DNA of 64,000 nt from Glycomyces sp. TRM65418 (GCF_019710475.1 NZ_JAJFAX010000005.1:62001-126000); one strand, 5' to 3'. Shown: positions 41,798-51,411, numbered from the stretch's first letter. The notes: generated from the sequence alone by a model not told the origin. Made by a program: numbers and translations.

Positions 41798-44700
41798 ATG
41801 GGATCTCCGTCCCCCCGTCTACTGCGAGGGCGCGCGACCACGCGTGCCCGAGCAGGAACCAGAGCCGCACTGGCGGCCGCGTCCGTCCCACTCGTGGTCG
41901 TCGCGCTCACCACCGCCGCCGGACCGGCCGCCGCCGAGCCCCCCGCGCTTCCTGAGGTCTCACCCGAATACCTCAAGGAAGGCGACGGCCTCCCGATCGA
42001 CTACGAGGACGGCCACTACATCGTCCAACTGGCCGCCGACCCCATCGCCACCTACGAAGGCGGCGAGGCCGGCATCGAGGCCACCGCGCCTCCCGAGGGC
42101 GAGACGATCGACTTCGACGCGGCCGAGGTCGAGGAGTACCGCGAGTTCCTCGCCGACGAGCGCAGCGAGGTCATCAACGAGCACGACGTCGACGCGACCG
42201 CCGAGTACGACACCGTCATCAACGGTTTCGCGGCGAAGCTGACCGCCGACGAGGCCGAGGAGCTGGCCGGCAGCGACAAGGTCCTCGCGGTCATCCCCGA
42301 GACCATGTACCAGACGACCGGCGCCGTCGACACCAGCAAGTTCGTCGGGCTCTCCGGCGGGAAGGGCGCCTGGGAACAGGAGTTCGGCTCCCCCAAGGAG
42401 GCCGGTGAAGGCGTGATCATCGGCGTCCTCGACACCGGCATCTGGCCCGAGAACCCCTCGCTCGCGCCGCTCTCCGAGCCCCGTCCCGACCAGCACCTCA
42501 TCGACGCCAAGTGGAACGGCGAGTGCGAGACCGGCGAGGACGAGGACCCGGCCGGCAACATCGAGTGCAACAACAAGCTCATCGGCGCGCGCTGGTTCGA
42601 CACGTGGGGCTACGCCGAGGACGGCTACGCCTCGCCCCGCGACTCGAACGGCCACGGCACCCACACCGCCACCACCGCCGCGGGCAACTACAAGACCAAG
42701 GTGGAGATCGACGGCGAGAAGCTCGGCACGTTCTCCGGTATGGCCCCGGCCGCGCGCGTCGCGGCCTACAAGGTCTGCTGGGGCGGCTGCCCCGGCGCCG
42801 ACCTGGTGGCCGGCATCGAAGCCGCGGTGAACGACGGCGTCGACGTCATCAACTTCTCCATCGGCTCGACCGGCACGCCGGAGTTCGTCGACGCCGTGTC
42901 GCTCGCGTTCTTCAACGCGGCCGCCGCGGGCGTCTTCGTGGCCGCCAGCGCCGGCAACGACGGCCCGACCTCCACGGTGGATCACCAGGAGCCGTGGGTG
43001 ACCACGGTCGCCGCCTCGACGCACGACCAGACCTTCCGGACCGAGATCGAGTTCGGCCGCGAAGAGATCGAAGCAGCCGCCGCGGTGGGCGAGGCCAAGT
43101 GGTACGTCAAGAACGCGGTGGACGCGGCGTACGACGGGACCGACCCGGCCGCCGCCGAACGCTGCGACGCGGACACGCTGGACCCGGCGAAGACCGAGGG
43201 TTTCGCGATCATCTGCGTGCGCGGGAACCTGTTCAGCGAGAACGCGAGCCAGGTGGCCGCCGCCGGCGGTGTGGGGCTGATCGTGCGCGACCAGTCCGAA
43301 CGCGGCCCGGCGAACGTGGTCATCTCGCAGCCGGTGCCGGTCGTGCACGTGAGCTACGAGGACGGCCTGGCCCTGGCCGAGTGGGTCGACTCGAAGAAGA
43401 ACCCCAGGATCGAGGTCGAGACGTCGGAGCGCGACTACCAGAACGCGCCGAGCATGGCGGCGTTCTCGTCGAACGGTCCGGCGCTCGCGGCCGAGCAGAA
43501 CCTGCTGAAGCCCGACATCACCGCGCCGGGTGTGGAGATCCTGGCGGGTATGACGCCGGACAACCACGCCGGCAACCACTTCGGCCCCAACCAGGGCACG
43601 TCGATGTCGAGCCCGCACATCGCGGGTCTGGCGGCGCTGCTGAAGTCGGCGAACCCGGAGTGGTCGCCGATGGCGGTCAAGTCGGCGATCATGACGACGG
43701 CGTACCAGACGGACCAGAACGGCGACCCGATCCAGCGCGGCGGTGAGGACGCGACGCCGTTCGACTTCGGCGCGGGGCACGTGGACGGTCGGGAGATGTT
43801 CGATCCGGGCCTGGTGTACGAGTCGAGCCCGACCGAGTGGATCCAGTACATCTGCGGCACGCCCGAGGCGAACAAGGTGCAGTCGTACTGCGACTCGCTG
43901 GGCGCGATCGACCCGTCGCAGCTGAACTACCCGTCGATCACGGTGGCGGAGCTGACCGGTTCGTACGAGGTGACCCGCACGGTCACGAACGTCTCGGACA
44001 AGAAGAGCACGTACAAGGCCGACATCACCGCTCCGGCGGGCTTCGAGGTGTCCTCGGACGTCACGAGCTTCACGCTGCGGCCGGGCGAGTCGGTGACGTA
44101 CACGCTCACGATCACGCGCACTGACGCGGCGTTCGGCGAGTGGGCGTTCGGCGACGTCACGTGGGTGGAGAAGAAGGGCACCCGCACCGTGCACGAGGTG
44201 CGTTCGCCGATCGTGGTGAAGCCGACGCAGCTGTCCGCTGCGGATGAGGTGTCCTTCACGGGCGCTTCGGGTTCGGCGACCCTCGAGGGTACGGCGGGCT
44301 TCGACGGGACCTTGGGCGCCTCGGTGTCCGGCCTGGTCGCCTCCGAGGTGAAGACGGCGACGCTGACGGACCCGGACTCGTCCTCGTTCCCGACGGACGA
44401 CCCGGCGGAGAACTCGCACACGGTGTCGTACGAGTTCGCGACGCCGGCGGATGCGGCGCTGGTGCGGTTCGCGACCTTCGACGAGGAGCACCCGGCGGGG
44501 ACCGACCTCGACCTGTTCGTGTACTCGAAGGCCGCGGACGGTTCGCTGACGCTCGTGGGCAATTCGGCTTCGGGCGGCACGAACGAGTCGGTGACGCTCC
44601 CGGGCGGCCACACGTACGTGGTGTTCGTGGACGAGTGGGCCGGGCCGTCGCCGCTCGAGGCGAAGCTGCACGCGTGGATCGTGCCGGGCTCGGACGAGGG

Positions 44701-44866
44701 GAACCTCGCGGTCGACCCGGCCGAGCAGGCGGTCACGATGAGCGGCGAGTACTCGGTGGGCCTGACGTGGTCGGGCCTGGCCGAGGGGCAGCGGTTCCTC
44801 GGGACGGTCGACTACGCGCAGGACGGCGAGCCGGTCGACTCGACGATCGTGGGCATCGCGACCTGA
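41798..44866 (+). CDS. Secreted subtilase (peptidase S8) with PA insert, 1022 aa
   Basis: An Arg-rich signal peptide of about 46 residues (ending AAGPAAA) precedes an I9-type propeptide. Catalytic triad: Asp 212 (GVLDTGIWPEN), His 286 (NGHGTHTA) and Ser 602 (GTSMSSPHIAGL). The oxyanion Asn is in SAGNDGP. A PA domain is inserted between His and Ser (about 410-540, with VGLIVRDQSERGP). C-terminal fibronectin-like domains (SYEVTRTVTNVSDKKSTYKA) follow, and the end has a jelly-roll-like region. This is the cucumisin/plant-subtilase type. GAGGAG precedes the ATG at 41798. It should be exported and degrade extracellular protein. Confidence 0.95.
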   Translation: MGSPSPRLLRGRATTRARAGTRAALAAASVPLVVVALTTAAGPAAAEPPALPEVSPEYLKEGDGLPIDYEDGHYIVQLAADPIATYEGGEAGIEATAPPEGETIDFDAAEVEEYREFLADERSEVINEHDVDATAEYDTVINGFAAKLTADEAEELAGSDKVLAVIPETMYQTTGAVDTSKFVGLSGGKGAWEQEFGSPKEAGEGVIIGVLDTGIWPENPSLAPLSEPRPDQHLIDAKWNGECETGEDEDPAGNIECNNKLIGARWFDTWGYAEDGYASPRDSNGHGTHTATTAAGNYKTKVEIDGEKLGTFSGMAPAARVAAYKVCWGGCPGADLVAGIEAAVNDGVDVINFSIGSTGTPEFVDAVSLAFFNAAAAGVFVAASAGNDGPTSTVDHQEPWVTTVAASTHDQTFRTEIEFGREEIEAAAAVGEAKWYVKNAVDAAYDGTDPAAAERCDADTLDPAKTEGFAIICVRGNLFSENASQVAAAGGVGLIVRDQSERGPANVVISQPVPVVHVSYEDGLALAEWVDSKKNPRIEVETSERDYQNAPSMAAFSSNGPALAAEQNLLKPDITAPGVEILAGMTPDNHAGNHFGPNQGTSMSSPHIAGLAALLKSANPEWSPMAVKSAIMTTAYQTDQNGDPIQRGGEDATPFDFGAGHVDGREMFDPGLVYESSPTEWIQYICGTPEANKVQSYCDSLGAIDPSQLNYPSITVAELTGSYEVTRTVTNVSDKKSTYKADITAPAGFEVSSDVTSFTLRPGESVTYTLTITRTDAAFGEWAFGDVTWVEKKGTRTVHEVRSPIVVKPTQLSAADEVSFTGASGSATLEGTAGFDGTLGASVSGLVASEVKTATLTDPDSSSFPTDDPAENSHTVSYEFATPADAALVRFATFDEEHPAGTDLDLFVYSKAADGSLTLVGNSASGGTNESVTLPGGHTYVVFVDEWAGPSPLEAKLHAWIVPGSDEGNLAVDPAEQAVTMSGEYSVGLTWSGLAEGQRFLGTVDYAQDGEPVDSTIVGIAT

Positions 44867-45123
44867 CGCCGCTCGATCGCAGGACTTGAGCCGCAGGGCT
44901 CGAGCTGAGTGCAGCGCCCGTCGCGTCCGGGGACCGGAAGGTTCCCGGATGCGGCGGGCGCTTTCGTCGTCGCCGACCCGTCGCCGCCACCGGTGGTCCG
45001 TGGTCGCGGGATCCTCGGGTTCGCAGGCCCCTTCGGGTTCGCGGGCTTCTCGTGTCCGCGGGCTCGGGTCTGCTTCGCCGCGAGCAGGGCCCGTTCCTCT
45101 GCACCGGCCTTTTCCTCTTCAAG

Positions 45124-45230
45124 CCGTCCCTGTCCCCCGCCCACCCGGGGGGCCGAAGCCCGGCGTCGATCGTGGCAGCGGGGGCCGACAGGAACCGGCC
45201 CGAAAGCCGGGGAGCGCGCGGCATTCACCC
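45124..45230 (+). repeat. Dispersed intergenic repeat, copy 1
   Basis: It shares 24 identical bases with copy 2 (45160-45183 versus 46481-46504), and CGATCGTGGCAG with copy 3 on the minus strand near 62765. Similarity continues about 50 bases on each side. It lies in the 442-base gap between the subtilase and the arabinanase; no gene is seen in that gap. Confidence 0.7.
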
Positions 45231-45308
45231 GAAGGATTGACCGCACGTCGGTGTTCCCGATAACATCGACTCGTCTCAATCCATCAATCCAGGACAAGGC
45301 GGTCTTCC

Positions 45309-46397
45309 ATGAACCGGAAGCACACCTCCCTCATCGCCGCGGCCGGCGCGGTCGGCGTCGCCGCCGCCGCGCTCGCGATCATCACCCCCGCCGCCCTCGC
45401 CGATCCCGGCAAGGGGAACGGCCACGGCTACGGCCGCGGGAACGGGAACGCGTACGGCCACGACAAGCAGGTCTGCGACGTCGCCGCGCCCGGCGCGCTC
45501 AGCGGCGACCTCGGCGCCCACGACCCGGGTCTGTTCGCCCCCTGCGAGGACGGCGAACCCTGGTACGTCTTCGCCACCGGATGGGGCCCTCTCGGCGAGG
45601 GCAACGTGACCATCCGCACCTCCACCGACGACGGCGCCACTTGGACGTATGTGGACACGGTCTGGGACACGAAGCCGCAGTGGCTCACCGACGCGGTCCC
45701 CGGCGTCGACAACCTCTGGGCTCCCGAGATCTACTACGACGACGACGAGGAGCGGTACTACCTCTACTACTCGGCCTCGACGTTCGGCGACCAGCGCTCG
45801 GTCATCGGCCTCGCCACCAACGTCACCCTCGACCCGGCCGACGACGACTACGAGTGGGTCGACGAGGGCCAGATCTGGGAGTCGAACCCCGGCGACCCGT
45901 ACAACGCCATCGACCCGACCATCCTGGAGGCCGACGGCAAGCACTACATGGCCTACGGGTCCTGGTGGCAGGGCATCTACATGCTCGAGCTCGACTGGCC
46001 CTCGGGCGAGGTCGCGGAGGGCGCGACGCCGAAGCACATCGCCGGCCGCGGCGGCGCCGGCATCGAGGCCCCCGCGCTGACCGAGCACGACGGCTATTAC
46101 TACCTCTTCACGTCGTGGGACGTCTGCTGCGCCGGCGCGGACTCGACCTACAACATCCGCGTCGGGCGCTCGACCTCGCCGACGGGCCCCTTCGTCGACG
46201 CTGACGGCGTCGCCCTCACCGACGGCGGCGGCACCCTCGTGCTCGGCGCGCACGGCGACTACGTGGCGACGGGCGGGCAGTCGATCACCAACGGCCTCAT
46301 GGCCTACCACTCCTACCACGAGGACGGCCACTTCGACCTCGGCATCGAGGCCATCGAGTGGAACGCCGACGGCTGGCCCGTCCTGGACGGCGTCTAG
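45309..46397 (+). CDS. Secreted GH43 arabinan endo-1,5-alpha-L-arabinosidase-like, 362 aa
   Basis: A signal peptide (about 31 residues, ending TPAALA) is followed by a Gly/Asn-rich linker and a five-bladed beta-propeller. The three GH43 acidic residues are Asp 72 (GAHDPGLF, base), Asp 202 (NAIDPTILE, pKa modulator) and Glu 253 (GIEAPALTEHDGYYYLF, acid). NLWAPEIYY and MAYGSWWQGIYML are typical of endo-arabinanases that cut pectic arabinan. It is a single gene ending before a strong terminator. With the subtilase it suggests plant-matter degradation. Confidence 0.9.
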   Translation: MNRKHTSLIAAAGAVGVAAAALAIITPAALADPGKGNGHGYGRGNGNAYGHDKQVCDVAAPGALSGDLGAHDPGLFAPCEDGEPWYVFATGWGPLGEGNVTIRTSTDDGATWTYVDTVWDTKPQWLTDAVPGVDNLWAPEIYYDDDEERYYLYYSASTFGDQRSVIGLATNVTLDPADDDYEWVDEGQIWESNPGDPYNAIDPTILEADGKHYMAYGSWWQGIYMLELDWPSGEVAEGATPKHIAGRGGAGIEAPALTEHDGYYYLFTSWDVCCAGADSTYNIRVGRSTSPTGPFVDADGVALTDGGGTLVLGAHGDYVATGGQSITNGLMAYHSYHEDGHFDLGIEAIEWNADGWPVLDGV

Positions 46398-46448
46398 CAC
46401 CGGAGCCGCCGCGGGCGCCCGCGCGCATGCCGCACGGCCGACGGGTCT

Positions 46449-46548
46449 TCCCTGACCCGCGCCCAGTCGGGGACGGAAGGCCGGCGTCGATCGTGGCAGC
46501 GGGGTTCGACGGGCATCGGCCGGTGCGGGCGCGAGGTGCACCCGCACG
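46449..46548 (+). repeat. Dispersed intergenic repeat, copy 2
   Basis: Core 46481-46504 is identical to copy 1. It sits between the arabinanase stop and its terminator, in the same orientation as copy 1. Confidence 0.7.
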
Positions 46549-46582
46549 AGCGAGCGGTCCGTGCGAAAAGGGCGACGACGAC

Positions 46583-46613
46583 GCGGGCCCCGATCCTTTG
46601 GATCGGGGCCCGC
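46583..46613. terminator. Bidirectional terminator hairpin, 14-bp stem
   Basis: GCGGGCCCCGATCC and its perfect complement flank a TTT loop, between the convergent arabinanase and glnR genes. Confidence 0.8.
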
Positions 46614-46646
46614 TTGCGACGCGTCTTCGCCCAGTGCGGTGCCGTG

Positions 46647-47369
46647 TCAGGCGTCGACCCGCACCGGAGCCGGTTCCGATTCGCGCAGGTTCTCCGGCGG
46701 CGGGGCGACGAACTTGTAGCCGACCTGCCGGACCGTGCCGATCATCGACTCGTACTCGCTGCCGAGCTTCGCCCGCAGGCGCCGCACGTGGACGTCGACG
46801 GTGCGCGTGCCCCCGAAGTAGTCGTAGCCCCACACCTCCCGCAGGAGCTGCTCGCGGGTGAAGACCCGCCCGGGGTGCTGGGCCAGGAAGCGCAGCAGCT
46901 CGAACTCCTTGTAGGTCAGGTCGAGCGGCGTGCCCTTGAGCTTGGCGGCGTAGGTGTCCGGGTCGACGGTGAGGTCCCCGGCGCGGATCACGGTCGGCCC
47001 CGAGGCCGTGGCGGCGTTGGGCTTCCCCGTCGCCAGTCGCAGCCGCGCCTCGACTTCGGCCGGGCCCGAGGTCGCGAGCAGGAAGTCGTCGACGCCCCAG
47101 TCGGCCTGGAGCGCGGCCAGACCGGCCTCGGTGACGATGGCGAACAGCGGCACGGTCAGTCCGGTGGCCTGGAGGACACGGCAGGTGGCGCGGGCGTCCG
47201 CGAGGTCCGACCGGGCGTCGACCATGACCGCGTCGGGGCTCGGGCCGCTCAGCAGCGCCCGCACGTCCCGGCCGGCGTAGCGCGCGCGGTGCGGCAGCAG
47301 CTCCAGGGAGGGCAGAATGGACTCAGGGGACTCCGGAACGGGGTTGGAAGTGAGGATCAGGATTTCCAC
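46647..47369 (-). CDS. glnR: GlnR, OmpR-type global nitrogen regulator, 240 aa
   Basis: The sequence follows actinobacterial GlnR closely: receiver-like domain with [37 protein letters not shown] and [20 protein letters not shown], then the winged helix ([51 protein letters not shown]). GlnR is an orphan regulator that works without phosphorylation; Asp 51 is the equivalent position. It controls glutamine synthetase, ammonium transport and other nitrogen genes. The GTG at 47369 is preceded by GGAGG at six bases. No partner kinase is adjacent, as expected. Confidence 0.93.
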   Translation of the reverse strand: MEILILTSNPVPESPESILPSLELLPHRARYAGRDVRALLSGPSPDAVMVDARSDLADARATCRVLQATGLTVPLFAIVTEAGLAALQADWGVDDFLLATSGPAEVEARLRLATGKPNAATASGPTVIRAGDLTVDPDTYAAKLKGTPLDLTYKEFELLRFLAQHPGRVFTREQLLREVWGYDYFGGTRTVDVHVRRLRAKLGSEYESMIGTVRQVGYKFVAPPPENLRESEPAPVRVDA

Positions 47370-47826
47370 AGCAGTCCTCCGCTGGTAGGTGAGCACACGC
47401 GACTATCGCTCTTCCCGGCTTCGGCGACGGGCGGGCTTACTTGCGGTAGGTGGAGTCCTGCCCCAGTGTAAACGGTCACCATCCAAAACACCAGCGTCAT
47501 CACCGCGCAGCCTCACCATGCGGGACGGGTCGAGGAGAGGATTCGGACCAGTCGCGTTCACCGCCGCGACACGCCACTGTCACGTCGACATCCCGTTCCG
47601 TTGGCGTCCAGGAAGGGCCGGAAAGCCGCGCTCCGCGGCGGCCCGCGGCAGCCGACGGGAGCCGCGCCCTGCGTCCACATGGCGGGACGGTCACGGATCG
47701 GCGACTGACCGGCATCACCGTTCGATGGACGGACGCCGCGGCACGGTCCGGGGCCGGCGCCGTCCGCAAGGGCGGCCCCCGCCGAAGCTCGCGAGCCCGA
47801 AATTCCAGCTGCCGTAGGCTGTGGAC
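47370..47826. other. Divergent region between glnR and a membrane protein
   Basis: It comprises 457 bases with promoters for both genes. The plus-strand -10 box TAGGCT is at 47815-47820. I could not pick out a clear GlnR box. No gene is seen. Confidence 0.4.
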
Positions 47827-48852
47827 GTGTCGTACAGCCGACCCGACGAGACCTGGGGCTACGAGCCGGCCGGAGAGCCGGCCGCGGACCCCGCCTGGAG
47901 CGACGCCGCCGGCGCCCCCGACCCGCAGCCGAGCCGCGCCGAACCACGCCGCGCCGCCCGAACGGGATCCCGCCCCCGGAACACGGGCTCCTACCGGACC
48001 ACCGGCGAGGACGGCGGCGAAGACCACACCCTGCCGCCTCCCGGCCCGCCGCTGCTGCTGCGCCTCCCCGCGCTCGCCGTCACCGTCGTCATCAGCGCCG
48101 GCCTCGTCCTCGGCGCCCAGATGGAGCGGCCGGTGTACGCCGCCGGGATCGTGGTGCTCCAGTTGGCGACCGTCGGCCTCGTGACCTGGGTGCGCAAGGT
48201 CGACGGCGCGTGGGTGGCCCTCGCGGTCGCCTCGGGCCTGGCCGTCGCCGCGTCCGCGGCGGCCGTGATGTGGACGCCCGTGTCGCTCGTGCCGATCACG
48301 GTGCTGCTGGCGCTCGCGTTCGGCGCGGCCGTCGCCGGGCAGCTCGTGCGGCGCGAGCACTCGGGCGTCACCGAGAGCCTCGGCTTCACGATGCTGCTGT
48401 GCGTGGCCGTGTGCGGCTACGCCTGCTACATCGCGCTGTCGCGGCTCGGCTCGGCCCCGCCCGCGATGTACTCGGCGGTGGTCGCGGCCGGGACCGCCAT
48501 CCTCGCCGCGAGGGCCGTCGACCTGGTCATGCCCGACCCGAGGATCAACCGGCAGGTCACGCGCGGCGCGTTCGGCATCGTCATCGGCACCATGTGCGGC
48601 ACCGCCTCGGCCGCCTACGCCGGACTGGTCATCGAAGGGCCCGATCCCTCGGACGCGGCGATCGGGGGGCTGCTCATCGCCCTCACGGCGGTCTTGACGG
48701 ACCTCGCCTGCGGATACATGTCGGCCGCGCGGCGCATCGACGGGGCGGGCACCGCCCCGACCGCGGTGGTGAACATCGCCGGCCCGCTGCTCGCCTTCGC
48801 CCTCACAGGGCCGGTCGTGTACTTGTTGAGCGCCTATTACATGATCGACTGA
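47827..48852 (+). CDS. Polytopic membrane protein, 341 aa
   Basis: A hydrophilic N-terminus of about 75 residues (acidic, then Arg/Pro-rich) precedes eight or so transmembrane helices (LALAVTVVISAGLVLGAQ-like, then VYAAGIVVLQLATVGLVTWV, SLVPITVLLALAFGAAVAG and others). DLVMPDPRINRQVTRGAFG forms a loop. The GTG at 47827 is chosen because TAGGCT ends six bases upstream (leaderless); another GTG two codons earlier abuts the -10 box. I do not recognise a transporter family. It is a conserved-looking integral membrane protein of unknown function. Confidence 0.7.
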   Translation: MSYSRPDETWGYEPAGEPAADPAWSDAAGAPDPQPSRAEPRRAARTGSRPRNTGSYRTTGEDGGEDHTLPPPGPPLLLRLPALAVTVVISAGLVLGAQMERPVYAAGIVVLQLATVGLVTWVRKVDGAWVALAVASGLAVAASAAAVMWTPVSLVPITVLLALAFGAAVAGQLVRREHSGVTESLGFTMLLCVAVCGYACYIALSRLGSAPPAMYSAVVAAGTAILAARAVDLVMPDPRINRQVTRGAFGIVIGTMCGTASAAYAGLVIEGPDPSDAAIGGLLIALTAVLTDLACGYMSAARRIDGAGTAPTAVVNIAGPLLAFALTGPVVYLLSAYYMID

Positions 48853-48919
48853 CACGTTCCATCCGACCGTTTCCCATGGCGAAGCTTGCGAGCCATACGT
48901 CAGCTCAGGAGACCCCCTG

Positions 48920-49642
48920 ATGAAGATCCTCCGCCGCCTCCTCATCACCCTGGTCATCCTCGTCGCACTGGTCGCCCTGGGCGACCGGGTGGCGAACGCG
49001 CTGGCCGAACGGCGCATCGCGACCGAGGTCGCGAACACCGCCGCCGAGAACGGCGCCTACTCCGACCAGCGCCCCGACGTGACGATCCACGGCTGGCCGT
49101 TCCTGACGCAGGCCTGGTCGGGCGAGTTCGAGCAGATCGACATCACGCTGCAGGACGTCGGCTCGAACGGGCTGGTCTTCCCCTCGCTCGAGCTGGTCGC
49201 CCATGAGGTGGACGCCGACTGGCGCGAGCTCTCGAACGGCGGCGACGCGGTCGCCCGCACCCTCGACGTGAGCGGCAGCGTGTCCGTGGACTCGATCGAG
49301 GCGCTGCTGGCCGAGGAGACCGGGTTCGAGCTGGAGATCAACGAGGACGGCACGGCGTCCCTGACCGGCTCGCAGGAGCTGATGGGCGTGAACGTCGACC
49401 TGCAGGCGAGCGGGCAGATCGAGATGGGCGACGGCACGCTGCGCTTCACGCCCGATACGATCGAGTCGCTCACCCAGGACCTGCCGGCGCAGGCGCAGCC
49501 GCTCGTCGAAGCGGCCTTGGACGAGTTCGCGTCGTCGGTGGAGCTGCCGGAGCTGCCGTACGGGATCCAGTTGCGCGAGATCACGTTCGACGGCGATGTC
49601 GTGACCGTGTCCGGGGACGCCGAGGATGTCGTCCTCACCTGA
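48920..49642 (+). CDS. DUF2993 (LmeA-like) lipid-binding-type protein, 240 aa
   Basis: An N-terminal anchor (LLITLVILVALVALGDRVA) is followed by ERRIATEVANTAAENG, the VTIHGWPFLTQAWSGEFEQIDI signature of DUF2993, and long beta strands ending LREITFDGDVVTVSGDAEDVVL. In mycobacteria LmeA binds phosphoinositides and is needed for lipomannan maturation in the periplasm; the family role elsewhere is likely lipid binding at the envelope. AGGAG precedes the ATG. A short hairpin at 49681-49697 follows. Confidence 0.85.
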   Translation: MKILRRLLITLVILVALVALGDRVANALAERRIATEVANTAAENGAYSDQRPDVTIHGWPFLTQAWSGEFEQIDITLQDVGSNGLVFPSLELVAHEVDADWRELSNGGDAVARTLDVSGSVSVDSIEALLAEETGFELEINEDGTASLTGSQELMGVNVDLQASGQIEMGDGTLRFTPDTIESLTQDLPAQAQPLVEAALDEFASSVELPELPYGIQLREITFDGDVVTVSGDAEDVVLT

Positions 49643-49680
49643 TCCCCCGGTTCCCCTGACGCCCGCTGCCGGGGTCGGCA

Positions 49681-49697
49681 GGGGCCTCCAAGGCCCC
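49681..49697 (+). terminator. Short GC hairpin
   Basis: GGGGCCT-CCA-AGGCCCC, a 7-bp perfect stem 39 bases after the DUF2993 gene. Confidence 0.45.
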
Positions 49698-49794
49698 GCA
49701 CTCCCCCACCGCCCCGCTCAGGCCTCGTCACCGTCGGTGCCTTCGTCACAGTCCGCATGCCGAGAACGGGTGTGGATTCGACCCGGGAAGTCTG

Positions 49795-49800
49795 CTAGCG
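49795..49800 (+). promoter_or_regulatory. -10 box TAGCGT of the cysteine leader
   Basis: It ends eight bases before the ATG of the leader peptide at 49809, with no ribosome binding site, so the leader is probably translated from a leaderless mRNA. Confidence 0.4.
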
Positions 49801-49808
49801 TTCACGCC

Positions 49809-49886
49809 ATGCGCAAGCCGATGCTGACCAAGCGGCGCGCGATCGATTACTGCATGATCGCGACCACGCTCTGTCGAATGCCCTAG
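49809..49886 (+). CDS. Putative cysteine-containing leader peptide, 25 aa
   Basis: A small gene encoding MRKPMLTKRRAIDYCMIATT followed by LCRMP. The LTxRRxxxxxCxxxxxLC pattern is that of actinobacterial putative leader peptides found upstream of sulfur-metabolism genes. In mycobacteria small Cys-containing upstream peptides mediate cysteine-responsive attenuation. Two Cys codons lie near its end, so slow decoding when cysteine is scarce could alter the downstream RNA. The sulfurtransferase gene starts 280 bases later. Between them are small hairpins: CAGGCC/GGCCTG near 49897, and GCTGCG-ATT-CGCAGC near 50069-50083. Confidence 0.7.
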   Translation: MRKPMLTKRRAIDYCMIATTLCRMP

Positions 49887-50165
49887 GCGACTCGCCAGGC
49901 CCCGAGAGGCCTGAGGCGGTCGCCGCATTGCGGCCCAGCGTGCGCGAATTACAGAGCAAGGCTTGCGACTCACGAAAACCCATGCACCGCTTATGAAGCG
50001 GATACGGGTGTGACGTCAGATCGGATTGCATCCCCCGGACCCTAGGTCCCGGATCCTCCCTGCTCGGCTGCGATTCGCAGCGAACCGCACCTCGACACAC
50101 TGGGCACGCTCTCGAACTCGGAACTCGAACCAAGTCATTCCATTTACGTTCAGGAGAGAACAGCC

Positions 50166-51017
50166 ATGGCTCGTGAAGACGTGCTGGTCACCGCCGATTG
50201 GGCGGAAGAGAACCTCGACACCCCCGGCGTCGTGTTCGTCGAGGTCGACGAAGACACCTCGGCCTACGACTCGGGACACATCAGGGGCGCGATCAAGATC
50301 GACTGGAAGGACGACCTCCAGGACCCGGTCCGCCGCGACTTCGTCAACCAGGAGCAGTTCTCGCAGCTGCTGTCCGAGCGCGGCATCAGCAACGACGACA
50401 CCGTCGTCCTCTACGGCGGCAACAACAACTGGTTCGCGGCCTACGCGTACTGGTACTTCAAGCTGTACGGCCACGAGGACGTCAAGCTCCTCGACGGCGG
50501 CCGCAAGAAGTGGGAGCTCGACGCCCGCGAGGTGACCACCGAGGTGCCCGAGCGCAAGCCCACCCAGTACACGGCCAAGCCGCTGAACTGGGACCTGCGC
50601 GCCAAGCGCGACGAGGTCGAGGCCGCCATCGGCGCCAAGAACCTCATCGACGTGCGCTCCCCCGACGAGTACGCCGGCCGCCTCCTCGCGCCGGCCCACC
50701 TCCCCCAGGAGCAGTCGCAGCGCGCCGGCCACATCCCGACCGCGCTCAGCGTGCCGTGGAGCAAGGCCGCGAACGAGGACGGCACCTTCAAGTCCGAGGA
50801 CGAGCTGCGCGAGCTCTACGTGAACGAGGCCGGCCTGGACGAGGGCAAGGCGACCATCGCCTACTGCCGCATCGGCGAGCGCTCGAGCCACACCTGGTTC
50901 GCGCTCCGCGAGCTCCTCGGCTACTCGGACGTGAAGAACTACGACGGCTCCTGGACCGAGTACGGCTCCCTCGTGGGCGTGCCGATCGCGCTCGGCGACG
51001 AGCCCGGCACCAAGTAG
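50166..51017 (+). CDS. cysA: Thiosulfate sulfurtransferase (CysA/SseA rhodanese), 283 aa
   Basis: Two rhodanese domains are present. The N-terminal inactive one contains SGHIRGAIKIDWKDDLQD and VVLYGGNNNWFAAYAYW. The C-terminal one has LIDVRSPDEYAGR and the active-site loop YCRIGERSSHTWF with Cys 234. The enzyme transfers sulfane sulfur from thiosulfate to a thiol acceptor. Length and sequence match the mycobacterial CysA2/CysA3 proteins. AGGAG lies upstream. The neighbouring sseC and the Cys leader peptide upstream support a sulfur-metabolism operon. Confidence 0.93.
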   Translation: MAREDVLVTADWAEENLDTPGVVFVEVDEDTSAYDSGHIRGAIKIDWKDDLQDPVRRDFVNQEQFSQLLSERGISNDDTVVLYGGNNNWFAAYAYWYFKLYGHEDVKLLDGGRKKWELDAREVTTEVPERKPTQYTAKPLNWDLRAKRDEVEAAIGAKNLIDVRSPDEYAGRLLAPAHLPQEQSQRAGHIPTALSVPWSKAANEDGTFKSEDELRELYVNEAGLDEGKATIAYCRIGERSSHTWFALRELLGYSDVKNYDGSWTEYGSLVGVPIALGDEPGTK

Positions 51018-51047
51018 ACACCGGCGACGGTACGGAAAGGAACACCA

Positions 51048-51359
51048 ATGTCTGACAGCTGCGCTGCACCTGACCAGGACGCGGCCCTGCCGGCGTCGGT
51101 CGACATCGAGAAGGAGACCGTGCTCACAGGCACCGTCGTGAACGACGAGGGCGAACTCGTGCAGGGCGCGTACGTGCGCCTGCTCGACGGCTCCGGCGAG
51201 TTCACCGCCGAGGTCGTGACCGGTGAGGGCGGGCAGTTCCGCTTCTTCGCCGCCCCCGGCAAGTGGACGCTCCGGGCGCTCTCGCGCTACGGCGACGCCA
51301 CCGGCGAGGTCGAGGCCTCCCGCGGGCTCAACGAGACGAAGCTCGCCGTGAGCCGATAG
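51048..51359 (+). CDS. sseC: DUF1416 protein SseC, 103 aa
   Basis: A short N-terminus with one Cys (SDSCAAPDQD) is followed by a beta-sandwich with LTGTVVNDEGELVQGAYVRL, TGEGGQFRFFAAPGKWTLRAL and EASRGLNETKLAV, the DUF1416 signature. In mycobacteria sseC lies directly after cysA, as here (30 bases apart, AAAGGA before the ATG). Its exact role in sulfur handling is not established. The operon ends at a strong terminator. Confidence 0.9.
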   Translation: MSDSCAAPDQDAALPASVDIEKETVLTGTVVNDEGELVQGAYVRLLDGSGEFTAEVVTGEGGQFRFFAAPGKWTLRALSRYGDATGEVEASRGLNETKLAVSR

Positions 51360-51411
51360 GGCTCACGGCGACCGAGACCGACCGGGGCGATTCAGCTCGT
51401 ATCCCAGTCTG

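Noticed and set aside
45124..45240. Small proteins encoded by the dispersed repeat copies
   Set aside because: The shared amino-acid pattern follows from DNA similarity among the copies. Copy 3 is on the opposite strand in a convergent gap, and none has a start signal.
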